DNA from: a bacterium
GTDB lineage: Bacteria; Verrucomicrobiota; Verrucomicrobiia; Chthoniobacterales; Terrimicrobiaceae
Length of the DNA: 5,760 nt
Direction: 5' to 3'
NCBI GenBank assembly: GCA_009920585.1
Contig: RFZT01000165.1
Span: forward strand, 1-5,760
In this document: one piece after another, positions 1 through 5,674 of the stretch
Numbering within the stretch: the stretch's first letter is position 1
Layout of the letters: each line of letters starts with the position of its first letter
The notes under the pieces: model-generated
Database searches by the model: none
The model's input: the letters and a program-made list of their open reading frames with translations, nothing else
Told to the model about the DNA's origin: nothing
Program-made: the position numbers and the translations under genes

Positions 1-1743
1 CGCGATGGCGCGAAGGAGTTCGAATTGCAGGTCGTTCACAGTGCCATCATGCAAAACCAAGGCGGCACAGGCGTGAAGGAGGGATCGCTTGATGGCCGGA
101 GAGGCTTGAGCCAAGCGGTTGAGGGAGTCATCGAATTCGCTGAGGTTGACCTGCTCTTCCCGCCCAAACGGATACGCTGTGGCGGCCTCGCCCAACTTTT
201 CGACTCCAGCTTGGAAAGCCTGATCCCATCCGGCTTCATCCGTAACGTCGGTATTCGCCAACGCAGAAAAAATCCGGCAAACATCCGGAAGGAGCGGCGT
301 GATCTTGCGGTAGTTGACGCGGCCCGGTGCCGGCTTTGAGAAGGCCGCGTCGAGATGACGCAGGAGAATCTTTTGTAACGTGTATTCGAAGAGCTGAACC
401 TGACCGTCTGCCTCGATGAGCTTTTTCACATTCGAGCGGAATGTGCTGTATTCCGCATCCGTGAGGCGGCGAAGCGAGGGGATCGCTATATCCACTAAAG
501 CGAACTTTTGCGCGGAACCGAGTTCGCTGCGGCGGGCGAGGATCTCGCGGATAGAACCTCGCATGGCGTCATCGGCTTCGATCGACCCGAGTGATTCGCT
601 GGCGTTGTCCACAAGTAAGGCATAGACGAGCGCGCAGGCGCCATGGACATCATGGGCGGCGGTGCGGGAAAAGTCTGGCAGTCCAGCTAGCATGGAAACA
701 GCGGCTGCGACGTGAGGTTTGCCGGGCTCGGTCACAGGAAGTGGCGGCGGGGTAGGCTCGATGTGAGTGGCATTGAAATGCGGAGCGATCTGCGCGATGC
801 GATCCTCGATCGGGGGGTGCGTGGCAAAGAGATTCAGCCAGGGCGCCGAGAGCCCATTTCCGAAAAACAGATGACTGGCCTCCTCGGCTCGCGGATTTTC
901 TAGTTTGGAAGTGAGTTGAGCGATCTTCGTGAGTGCGCCAGCGAGCCCATCTGGGTTGCGGGTGAATTGCACCGCAGAGGCATCCGCCAGATACTCGCGC
1001 TGACGGCTCACGGCGGCCTTGATGAGCTTGCCAAAAAACACCCCGATCCACCCCACGATGTAGAGCGCGATTCCAGCGACGAAGAGTGCGGCGGTGATTG
1101 AGCCGCCGTTCTTGTTGTCACTCGAGCGGCTGCGGGGCTGGGAGGAGGCTGCGATGCGAAATAAAATCCCGCCCATGATCGCCAAAAAAAGAATCCCGTT
1201 GAGTAGGCCCATGAGACGGATATTGAGTCGCATGTCGCCGTTGAGAATGTGGCTGAACTCATGGCCGATCACGCCTTGGAGTTCGTCACGCGTGAGTTGG
1301 CGAAGGCAACCGCGCGTGACCCCGACCACCGCATCGCTTGTCCCAAAGCCCGCCGCGAAGGCGTTGATGGCCTCCTCCTCCAGCACATAGACCTCCGGCA
1401 CGGGAACTCCCGAGGCTAGGGCCATTTCCTCCACGACGTTGAGCAAGCGTCTTTCCTCGCTGTCAGCGGATCCGGGTTCGACTAGAGTGCCGCCGAGCAT
1501 TTTGGCCACGACTTTTCCACCTTGGGAAAGCTCGGCGATTTTCACCAAGCTTCCGATCAAGACGGCAACGACCACACCCACGGCGGTGATGCCGAGTAAT
1601 GGCAAGTCGTCCCAACGCTGGCCCAGAGCCATGCAAAAGGCCGCATGCAGCGCGAGGATGATGCCGACTACCGCGAGAAAAAAGTAGATGACCAGCCAGC
1701 GCGTGCGCTTGCGGGCCAGTTCTTGCTTGTCAAAAAAATCCAT
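1..1743 (-). CDS. Membrane-bound M48 (HtpX/Ste24-like) zinc metallopeptidase with TerB-like C-terminal extension, 3' end outside window
   Basis: This is an integral-membrane zinc endopeptidase of family M48, which in other bacteria takes part in envelope protein quality control. The frame is open for 581 codons from the ATG and has no stop before the left edge. It opens with a basic stretch (MDFFDKQELARKR) and two membrane helices (about residues 17-40 and 49-66). The zinc motif HEFSH is at 161-165 (H161, H165 ligands, E162 catalytic). The third ligand is probably E250 in REYLAD, and the family THPPIEDRI motif is near 308-316. Two more helices lie at about 176-196 and 216-240. From about residue 360 an extension carries two acidic D-G segments (ADGQ near 445, HDGT near 565) like those of TerB-type helical domains. 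The length fits the long M48 subfamily that is often paired with LemA, but no lemA is visible here. No good Shine-Dalgarno precedes the ATG, which lies 36 bp after nuoA, so the two are probably co-transcribed. The family call is firm; the substrate is unknown. Confidence 0.93.
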   Translation of the reverse strand, partial: MDFFDKQELARKRTRWLVIYFFLAVVGIILALHAAFCMALGQRWDDLPLLGITAVGVVVAVLIGSLVKIAELSQGGKVVAKMLGGTLVEPGSADSEERRLLNVVEEMALASGVPVPEVYVLEEEAINAFAAGFGTSDAVVGVTRGCLRQLTRDELQGVIGHEFSHILNGDMRLNIRLMGLLNGILFLAIMGGILFRIAASSQPRSRSSDNKNGGSITAALFVAGIALYIVGWIGVFFGKLIKAAVSRQREYLADASAVQFTRNPDGLAGALTKIAQLTSKLENPRAEEASHLFFGNGLSAPWLNLFATHPPIEDRIAQIAPHFNATHIEPTPPPLPVTEPGKPHVAAAVSMLAGLPDFSRTAAHDVHGACALVYALLVDNASESLGSIEADDAMRGSIREILARRSELGSAQKFALVDIAIPSLRRLTDAEYSTFRSNVKKLIEADGQVQLFEYTLQKILLRHLDAAFSKPAPGRVNYRKITPLLPDVCRIFSALANTDVTDEAGWDQAFQAGVEKLGEAATAYPFGREEQVNLSEFDDSLNRLAQASPAIKRSLLHACAALVLHDGTVNDLQFELLRAIA

Positions 1744-1779
1744 CGCCTGCGATTGGCAGCGCCAGTTTTTGGCGACGGA

Positions 1780-2154
1780 TCAGCGAGACCAGTCGAGGGC
1801 GCCTTTTTTGATCGCGTAAACGTAGCCGAAGAGAAGAATGAGCACGAAGCTCAGCATGCTCCAGAGAATCGTGGTTCCGAACCGAGCCACAAAGTCCGAG
1901 AAGATCACCGCCCATGGATACATGAAGACGACCTCGATATCGAATAGGATGAAGAGCATCGCAACGAGGTAAAACTTCACGCTAAATCGCGGTTGGCCGG
2001 CCGTTTCGGGCACCATGCCACATTCGTAAACCATGTCCTTGTCGGCGTTCCGCTTGCCTGCACGGCCAAGGAGCACGTTCGCGAAGAGGGCCACCGTGGC
2101 GAATCCCACTCCGACAATAATGTGGAGCAGCACAGGCATGTAGTCTTGAAGCAT
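1780..2154 (-). CDS. nuoA: NADH-quinone oxidoreductase subunit A (complex I, NuoA)
   Basis: Subunit A is a small membrane subunit of proton-pumping NADH:quinone oxidoreductase, lying near the quinone site at the junction of the peripheral and membrane arms. The 124-residue product has the family layout: helix 1 at about 7-29, a loop with YECGMVP (43-49) and RFSVKFYLVAMLFILFDIE leading into helix 2 (about 59-81), and helix 3 at about 95-116. The conserved acidic residues E44, D72 and E74 are all present, so it looks functional. I chose the ATG at 2154, which gives MLQDYMPVLL, a usual NuoA N-terminus. A TTG at 2190 would add 12 polar residues and an ATG at 2139 would remove five; neither has a better ribosome site. 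It is divergent from the permease gene and followed by the M48 peptidase rather than nuoB, so it is separated from the rest of any nuo operon. Confidence 0.95.
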   Translation of the reverse strand: MLQDYMPVLLHIIVGVGFATVALFANVLLGRAGKRNADKDMVYECGMVPETAGQPRFSVKFYLVAMLFILFDIEVVFMYPWAVIFSDFVARFGTTILWSMLSFVLILLFGYVYAIKKGALDWSR

Positions 2155-2274
2155 GCTGAATCGTTTAGCGATTTCACACGCTGCCTGCAACCGCTAAAAC
2201 GCGATTGACACCCGCCCGCCGAAAGCATGGATATCGTGGCGCTTTGCACTTCCACCGCACTCATCCATCAGCCC
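2155..2274. promoter_or_regulatory. Divergent intergenic region between nuoA and the permease gene, with an inverted repeat
   Basis: This spacer must hold the promoters for both outward-facing genes. A seven-base inverted repeat, TTTAGCG (2164-2170) and CGCTAAA (2192-2198), is separated by 21 bases and could be an operator. A perfect -35 hexamer TTGACA lies on the plus strand at 2205-2210, but 17-18 bases downstream there is only a poor -10 (TGGATA or GGATAT, around 2228-2234). If that promoter is real, transcription would start near 2240 and the permease must begin at the ATG at 2275, not the one at 2227. No convincing nuoA promoter is visible by eye. Confidence 0.35.
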
Positions 2275-3207
2275 ATGCAGACACTTGAGATCATCGCCCC
2301 GATCCTTCTCCTCGTCCTGCTCGGAGTTTTCCTGGCGAGATGGCGCTTTTTAGGGCCGGAATTTTTAGGAGAGTTGAATGGCTTCATTTTCTGGATCGCG
2401 CTCCCGGCTTCGCTCTTTCGCACGGCGGCGATGGCTGGAGATTCCGGACCGGAGACCACCGGTATATTGAGTGCGCTCCTCTGCAGCACCTTCCTTATCG
2501 CCGTCGTGGGATGGCTGACCTCGGTCGCACTCAAGCTTCCCAAAGCCTGCCATGGCACGGTTTCGCAATCCGGGTTTCGTGGGAATCTGGCTTACATCGG
2601 TCTGCCAGTCCTCTCCTATGCTTTCCGGGGAACGCCGGGGGGCGAGGCGCATTATGCCACAGCGGCATTCGCGATGGGTTGCCTGATATCGATCTACAAC
2701 GTCCTCGCCATCGTTGTCCTTCAAGCCTCGCGCCACGATGTGAGTTGGGGGTCCTTACGACCGGGCGTTCGCTCGGTTTTGACGAACCCCCTCCTCATCG
2801 CCTGTCTGGCCGGATTAGCTCTTAATGCCGCAGATTTGTCCCTTCCTCGCGCTCTCAATGACTCACTTGAAGCCCTCGGTGGCGCGGCCGTTCCTTTGTC
2901 CCTGATCTGCATCGGCGGCTCGATCGCCTTTATCCGAATCGGAAAAAACATCGCCCCTATGGTGGCCTCGGTCCTCCTGAAAATTGCGGTCCTTCCTCTG
3001 TTGGTCTATGGGCTGGGCCGCTTCCTGCTTCTGGATCCAGTATCGATGCGGATCGCTTTGGTTTTTGCCTCCACCCCGACGGCATCGGCCGCTTTTGTGA
3101 TGGCACGCCAGATGGAAGGCGATGAGTCCGTCGCCAGTGGCGCCATCGTTCTCAGTACCATCTTTTCCGTCGTCTCCCTCTTTCTTGCGCTGTGGTTCAC
3201 GCAATGA
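2275..3207 (+). CDS. AEC-family (auxin efflux carrier-like) membrane transporter
   Basis: This is a secondary transporter of the inner membrane. Bacterial members of the auxin efflux carrier family move small organic acids such as malate or malonate; the substrate here cannot be read from sequence. From the ATG at 2275 the product has 310 residues, the usual family length, with about ten hydrophobic segments. The first (EIIAPILLLVLLGVFLARW) starts at once. Family hallmarks are the N-terminal helix-loop LARWRFLGPEFLGELNGFIF, the mid-protein GFRGNLAYIGLP (about 100-111), and the C-terminal FVMARQMEGDESVASGAIVL before the last helix. An in-frame ATG at 2227 would add 16 residues; a GAAAG before it is a slightly better ribosome site, so the start is not settled. 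The stop codon overlaps the next gene as ATGA, which implies translational coupling. Confidence 0.9.
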   Translation: MQTLEIIAPILLLVLLGVFLARWRFLGPEFLGELNGFIFWIALPASLFRTAAMAGDSGPETTGILSALLCSTFLIAVVGWLTSVALKLPKACHGTVSQSGFRGNLAYIGLPVLSYAFRGTPGGEAHYATAAFAMGCLISIYNVLAIVVLQASRHDVSWGSLRPGVRSVLTNPLLIACLAGLALNAADLSLPRALNDSLEALGGAAVPLSLICIGGSIAFIRIGKNIAPMVASVLLKIAVLPLLVYGLGRFLLLDPVSMRIALVFASTPTASAAFVMARQMEGDESVASGAIVLSTIFSVVSLFLALWFTQ

Positions 3208-3974
3208 GTGACTCCATTCCAGTGAAACACCTCGTCCTGCTTCCAAGCTACAACAGCGGCCACCGCCTCGCGGAAACGCTGCGCCAGACCTGTGCGATCT
3301 GGCGGGACGTTTGGGTTGTGATTGATGGAAGCACGGACGGCAGTGACCTAGAGGCGGAGGCGCTCGGGTTGGACGGACTGCGCGTCCTTCGCCTCGCTGC
3401 GAACTCGGGCAAAGGCGCCGCTGTCCTTCATGCGCTCCGTCTCGCCAACGAAGAGGGCTTTACCCACGCGCTTGTGATGGACGCCGACGGTCAACACCCA
3501 GCGGAGATGATTCTTCCCTTCATCGAAGTTTCCACAAAAAATCCGGAGGCGTTTGTGTGCGGGGTTCCGCAGTTCGGGCCGGATGCCCCTGCCGAGCGCG
3601 TAAAAGGTCGCCGAGTGGGAAACTTTTTCTCCCACGTGGAAACGCTCTGGTGTGGCGCTCAAGATTCCCTCTTTGGATTTCGCCTCTATCCCATCGCTCC
3701 CGCACTTCGAATACTCGGCAGCGGCCGGGCTGGGCGGAGATTTGACTTCGATACGGTGCTTGCCGTTCGACTCACATGGGCTGGCCTTCCCTGCATCAAC
3801 ATCCCCGCCGCCGTGAGCTACCCGCCCACCAGTGAAGGCGGCGTAACGCATTTCCGCTATGTTCGCGATAATCTGCTCCTCATCAGGGCCCACACTTGCC
3901 TCCTACTCGAGTGGCCCTTCCACCTTCCGAAGTTGCTCCAGATGCGCTGCCGGAGAAATCTTGCTTTGCTATAA
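3204..3974 (+). CDS. Family 2 glycosyltransferase (aryl-polyene-cluster/DPM-synthase-like)
   Basis: This is a predicted cytoplasmic inverting glycosyltransferase (GT-A fold, GT2) of 256 residues. Visible motifs are the strand-loop LVLLPSYNSG (10-19), the nucleotide-sugar site VVIDGSTDGS (38-47), NSGKGAA (67-73), and the metal-binding DADGQHP (93-99, the DXD motif). The acceptor half has DSLFGFRLYP, RRFDFDTVLAVRLTWAG and a GGVTHFRYVRDN tail. This later half resembles the GT2 proteins in aryl polyene and similar acyl-glycan clusters, where they normally sit next to an acyltransferase. No such partner is seen here. There is no membrane anchor at the C-terminus, unlike many dolichyl-phosphate mannose synthases. 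The ATG at 3204 shares ATGA with the permease stop. The frame extends up to a GTG at 3192, but the coupled ATG is more natural. The GT2 call is secure; donor and acceptor are unknown. Confidence 0.9.
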   Translation: MSDSIPVKHLVLLPSYNSGHRLAETLRQTCAIWRDVWVVIDGSTDGSDLEAEALGLDGLRVLRLAANSGKGAAVLHALRLANEEGFTHALVMDADGQHPAEMILPFIEVSTKNPEAFVCGVPQFGPDAPAERVKGRRVGNFFSHVETLWCGAQDSLFGFRLYPIAPALRILGSGRAGRRFDFDTVLAVRLTWAGLPCINIPAAVSYPPTSEGGVTHFRYVRDNLLLIRAHTCLLLEWPFHLPKLLQMRCRRNLALL

Positions 3975-4124
3975 GCCCGTTTGGCGATGGGGCTTTGAGA
4001 CGGATGTTATTCATTGCAACTATGCTCGACCTTTCCAAAGTTCTCGATTCTGGCCAAAAATTGGATTCACACAAAAAATCTTGGGCTACTTGACGGGGGG
4101 CGATTTGGGTTTAGCTTGGGCCCA
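3975..4124. other. Non-coding gap between the glycosyltransferase and the first cysteine-rich gene
   Basis: I see no convincing gene in these 150 bases. The frame of the next gene stays open upstream to a TTG at 4014, but the residues encoded there look like random sequence ahead of a clean signal peptide. A promoter for the cysteine-rich genes is expected here; TTGGAT at about 4062 and TTGACG at 4090-4095 are possible -35 boxes, but neither has a good -10. A weak six-base hairpin (AAGCCC 3973-3978, GGGCTT 3990-3995) overlaps the preceding stop codon and lacks a T tract. Confidence 0.4.
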
Positions 4125-4454
4125 GTGAATCGTTGCTTCCAATCGGCAGCTTGGTTTTTGGTCATCACCATGGGTTTGGTCTTTTCGTACCCACAGGTGT
4201 CGGTAGCGCAGAGTTTTGGTGCGCCGGCTCAGGAGCATTCCTGTTGCTGCAAAACGTCCGACCACGTTCACAAATCGCCTGCCTGCGAATGTTCTACGAG
4301 CACCGCGTGTGCGTTTCACCCGATTCTGGCGATTCAATCGACTGCTTCCCTTTCACTACCACCAAGCCAAGATTTTCGATGGATCCAAGAGAATCAAAAA
4401 GGCATCGCCCTTTTTGAGAAGCCTCCCACACCGCCGCCGCGTGTTAATGTCTGA
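4125..4454 (+). CDS. Small exported Cys/His-rich protein of unknown function
   Basis: I do not recognise a named family. The 109-residue product reads as a preprotein: a short polar start (VNRCFQS), a hydrophobic core (AAWFLVITMGLVF, about 8-20), and a plausible signal-peptidase site after VSVA (about residue 28). The mature part has a cluster at 37-66 with six cysteines (C40, C41, C42, C54, C56, C62) and four histidines (38, 47, 49, 65), then a Ser/Leu-rich stretch and a Pro-rich end (EKPPTPPPRVNV). The composition suggests metal binding or disulfides in the periplasm; this is inference. I placed the start at GTG 4125 because it sits just before the signal peptide, but no clear Shine-Dalgarno is present and a TTG at 4116 is possible. 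It lies 63 bp before another exported cysteine-rich peptide, so the two may work together. Confidence 0.6.
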   Translation: MNRCFQSAAWFLVITMGLVFSYPQVSVAQSFGAPAQEHSCCCKTSDHVHKSPACECSTSTACAFHPILAIQSTASLSLPPSQDFRWIQENQKGIALFEKPPTPPPRVNV

Positions 4455-4517
4455 TCCCGCGCTGTGTCCGGTTTTGCCGGATGTTTTGAAACATAATTCG
4501 ATAACGAAAGGAAAATG
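4455..4517 (+). promoter_or_regulatory. Spacer with small hairpin, possible -10 and strong ribosome binding site before the second cysteine-rich gene
   Basis: A five-base-pair hairpin, TCCGG (4467-4471) and CCGGA (4477-4481) with loop TTTTG, is followed by CATAAT at 4492-4497, which resembles a -10 box. No matching -35 is seen 17 bases upstream, so an independent promoter is uncertain. The AAAGGA at 4507-4512 is the best ribosome binding site in the window. It lies two bases before the ATG at 4515 and five before the ATG at 4518, which favours the second ATG as the start. Confidence 0.4.
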
Positions 4518-4670
4518 ATGAAATCTATTCTCACTACCATCGCATTGGCCCTGTTCGCAGTGGCATCCCTAAACGCTGCAGGCGCCGCCTGCTCGGGTTG
4601 CTGCAAAGGCAAGGCCTGCGCCACTTGCTGCAAAGACAAGTGCGACGAGTGCGCTAAATGCAAAAAGTAA
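4518..4670 (+). CDS. Exported cysteine-rich mini-protein (nine Cys)
   Basis: This is a 50-residue preprotein (51 if the adjacent ATG at 4515 is used), too short for many gene callers. It has a clean signal peptide: K, a hydrophobic core SILTTIALALFAVASL, and a small-residue region NAAGAA. The mature part of about 26 residues contains nine cysteines spaced as CxxCC, CxxCC, CxxC and CxxC, mixed with many lysines and a few acids. The sequence before the first Cys (GAAC) is not a good lipobox, so a soluble periplasmic protein is more likely than a lipoprotein. The spacing and Lys/Cys richness recall metallothionein-like or other metal-binding peptides, but I can name no family. Signal peptide, strong AAAGGA and a downstream terminator together make it a convincing gene. 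It is probably transcribed with or just after the 109-residue cysteine-rich gene. Confidence 0.75.
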   Translation: MKSILTTIALALFAVASLNAAGAACSGCCKGKACATCCKDKCDECAKCKK

Positions 4671-4699
4671 GCGCATTCTTCTGAATCGCTAAAAAACGG

Positions 4700-4732
4700 G
4701 CGCGGTCTTCCGAAAGGGAGGCCGCGCTTTTT
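4700..4732. terminator. Bidirectional intrinsic terminator between convergent genes
   Basis: A 12-base-pair stem (4700-4711 with 4716-4727, including two G-T wobbles) closes on a GAAA tetraloop and is followed by TTTTT at 4728-4732. On the other strand the A run at 4691-4696 gives a T tract just after the stem. It can therefore end transcription of both the cysteine-rich genes (plus) and the AraC-type gene (minus), whose stop codons lie 29 and 11 bases away from the stem and T tract. Confidence 0.88.
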
Positions 4733-4743
4733 GCGTTTCTTTT

Positions 4744-5631
4744 TTAGAGGGCCTCAGGCCGCCAAGAAAAAATATCTTTTGGGCCGCTGTTTTCGGCGTT
4801 CGCTTGTCTTTTCATTTGGGGAGCGACCCCATTGGCTTTTTTGTACTCGAGGGAGAGATGGCTTGCGGAGTGGAATCCCAAACGCTTGGCGACTTGCTTG
4901 ATGCTCATATCGGATCCGGAAATCAGATCCTCCGCTTGGGCGAGGCGGATTTTCATGGCGTATTCCTTTGGGCTGAGTCCGATGGTCTTTTTGAAATGCC
5001 GATACAAAGTGAGATAACTGATGCCGAGTTGCTTGGCGACCACGCTGACATCGAGTCCAGTCAGCAGGAGTTCCCGAGCCCGAAGTATGATATCGCTGGT
5101 TTTTGACGAATCCTCGCCAGCAAGCACCAGAGCTAAATAAGCCATTGAGAGGCCAGCGACCGCTGGTCGGAAGCCAGGACTGTGCGCGCGACAGAGGCCG
5201 TGGATTTCCTTCAACCATCCCCATGACGGACTTTCTAAGCTGATTTGAGTGACTCCCGGTTTGAGAAGGCCTTTGGAAATCCAGGCATCAAGGGTGGTGC
5301 CTCGGAGTTCGACCCAATCCTCAACCCATCCGATCTTGGGATCGGGACGGTAACGGTGCCAGCAACCGGGTGGGAGAATAAATACGGAGCCCGGACCCAC
5401 CTTGTGTCTGGCTTCAGAAAACTGAAGAAACCCGCTTCCTTGCGAGATGGTCACAAGTTGAAGGGCGGAAAGAGTGCGTCCAGAATCCCAACTGAAATAA
5501 TGGCCTTCGGGGTGCTTGGCGGAAGGATAGTTCTCCCCCGGTTGAATGCGGGCATGACCTACCGAGGTGACGCATAGGGTCCAATCGATCTCTTGAGGGC
5601 CCGTTGGGTAGTATGCGAAGTAGTTTTTGAT
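4744..5631 (-). CDS. AraC-family transcriptional regulator with N-terminal cupin sugar-sensing domain; non-canonical (ATC) start proposed
   Basis: This is a DNA-binding regulator. A ligand-sensing cupin half is followed by two helix-turn-helix motifs, DVSVVAKQLGISYLTLYRHF (about 194-213) and MSIKQVAKRLGFHSASHLSL (about 242-261), each trailed by a G-P element (GLSPKEY, GVAPQMK). The cupin half includes HPEGHYFSWDSGRTL, the strand LQLVTISQGSG, and PGSVFILPPGCWHRYRP. Family members usually start with a short NYFxYxP segment. Here that segment (KNYFAYYPTGPQEIDW) lies directly after an ATC codon at 5631-5629, and an in-frame TAA is at 5640-5638. No ATG, GTG or TTG occurs until GTG 5454, which would delete about 59 residues of the sensing domain. 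Taking ATC as the start gives 295 residues, the normal length. A start-codon mutation or a one-base frameshift is the alternative. The gene diverges from a probable sugar gene, its likely target. Confidence 0.85.
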   Translation of the reverse strand: MKNYFAYYPTGPQEIDWTLCVTSVGHARIQPGENYPSAKHPEGHYFSWDSGRTLSALQLVTISQGSGFLQFSEARHKVGPGSVFILPPGCWHRYRPDPKIGWVEDWVELRGTTLDAWISKGLLKPGVTQISLESPSWGWLKEIHGLCRAHSPGFRPAVAGLSMAYLALVLAGEDSSKTSDIILRARELLLTGLDVSVVAKQLGISYLTLYRHFKKTIGLSPKEYAMKIRLAQAEDLISGSDMSIKQVAKRLGFHSASHLSLEYKKANGVAPQMKRQANAENSGPKDIFSWRPEAL

Positions 5632-5674
5632 AGATTCTTATATGAAATTGAAAGAATTTTGTATGCAATAAGAA
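5632..5674. promoter_or_regulatory. AT-rich divergent regulatory region between the AraC-type regulator and its neighbour
   Basis: This short AT-rich stretch stands out against the GC-rich genes. On the minus strand TTGCAT (5668-5663) and TCATAT (5645-5640) are spaced by 17 bases, with TATAAG at 5642-5637 as an overlapping alternative -10. Either would start transcription at about 5630-5634, right at the regulator's proposed ATC start. Possible operators are the inverted repeat ATTCTT (5634-5639) and AAGAAT (5652-5657), and the imperfect palindrome TTGTATGCAA (5659-5668). No clear promoter for the plus-strand gene is seen. Confidence 0.45.

Noticed and set aside
650..1051. Frame of 133 codons on the minus strand inside the M48 gene
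   Set aside because: It is an alternate frame of the peptidase with Arg/Ser/His-rich, low-complexity composition and no domain.
2340..2825. Plus-strand frame of 161 codons inside the permease gene
   Set aside because: It overlaps a clear membrane transporter in another frame and shows no domain, signal or ribosome site.
3973..3995. Hairpin AAGCCC/GGGCTT at the end of the glycosyltransferase gene
   Set aside because: It has only six base pairs, an 11-base loop and no T tract, so it is not a convincing terminator.
4467..4487. Hairpin TCCGG-TTTTG-CCGGA as a terminator between the cysteine-rich genes
   Set aside because: The stem has only five pairs and the following TGTTTTG is a poor T tract; at best it is a weak attenuator or mRNA-processing structure.
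4394..4663. Minus-strand frame of 89 codons opposite the cysteine-rich genes
   Set aside because: It is rich in Gln, Ala and His from reading the opposite strand of Cys/Ala codons, and has no ribosome site; the plus strand has signal peptides and a strong ribosome site.
5414..5668. Minus-strand frame from TTG 5668 overlapping the regulator's N-terminus
   Set aside because: Its residues do not resemble any family, while the overlapping frame carries the conserved AraC cupin N-terminus. It matters only if a frameshift joins the two.
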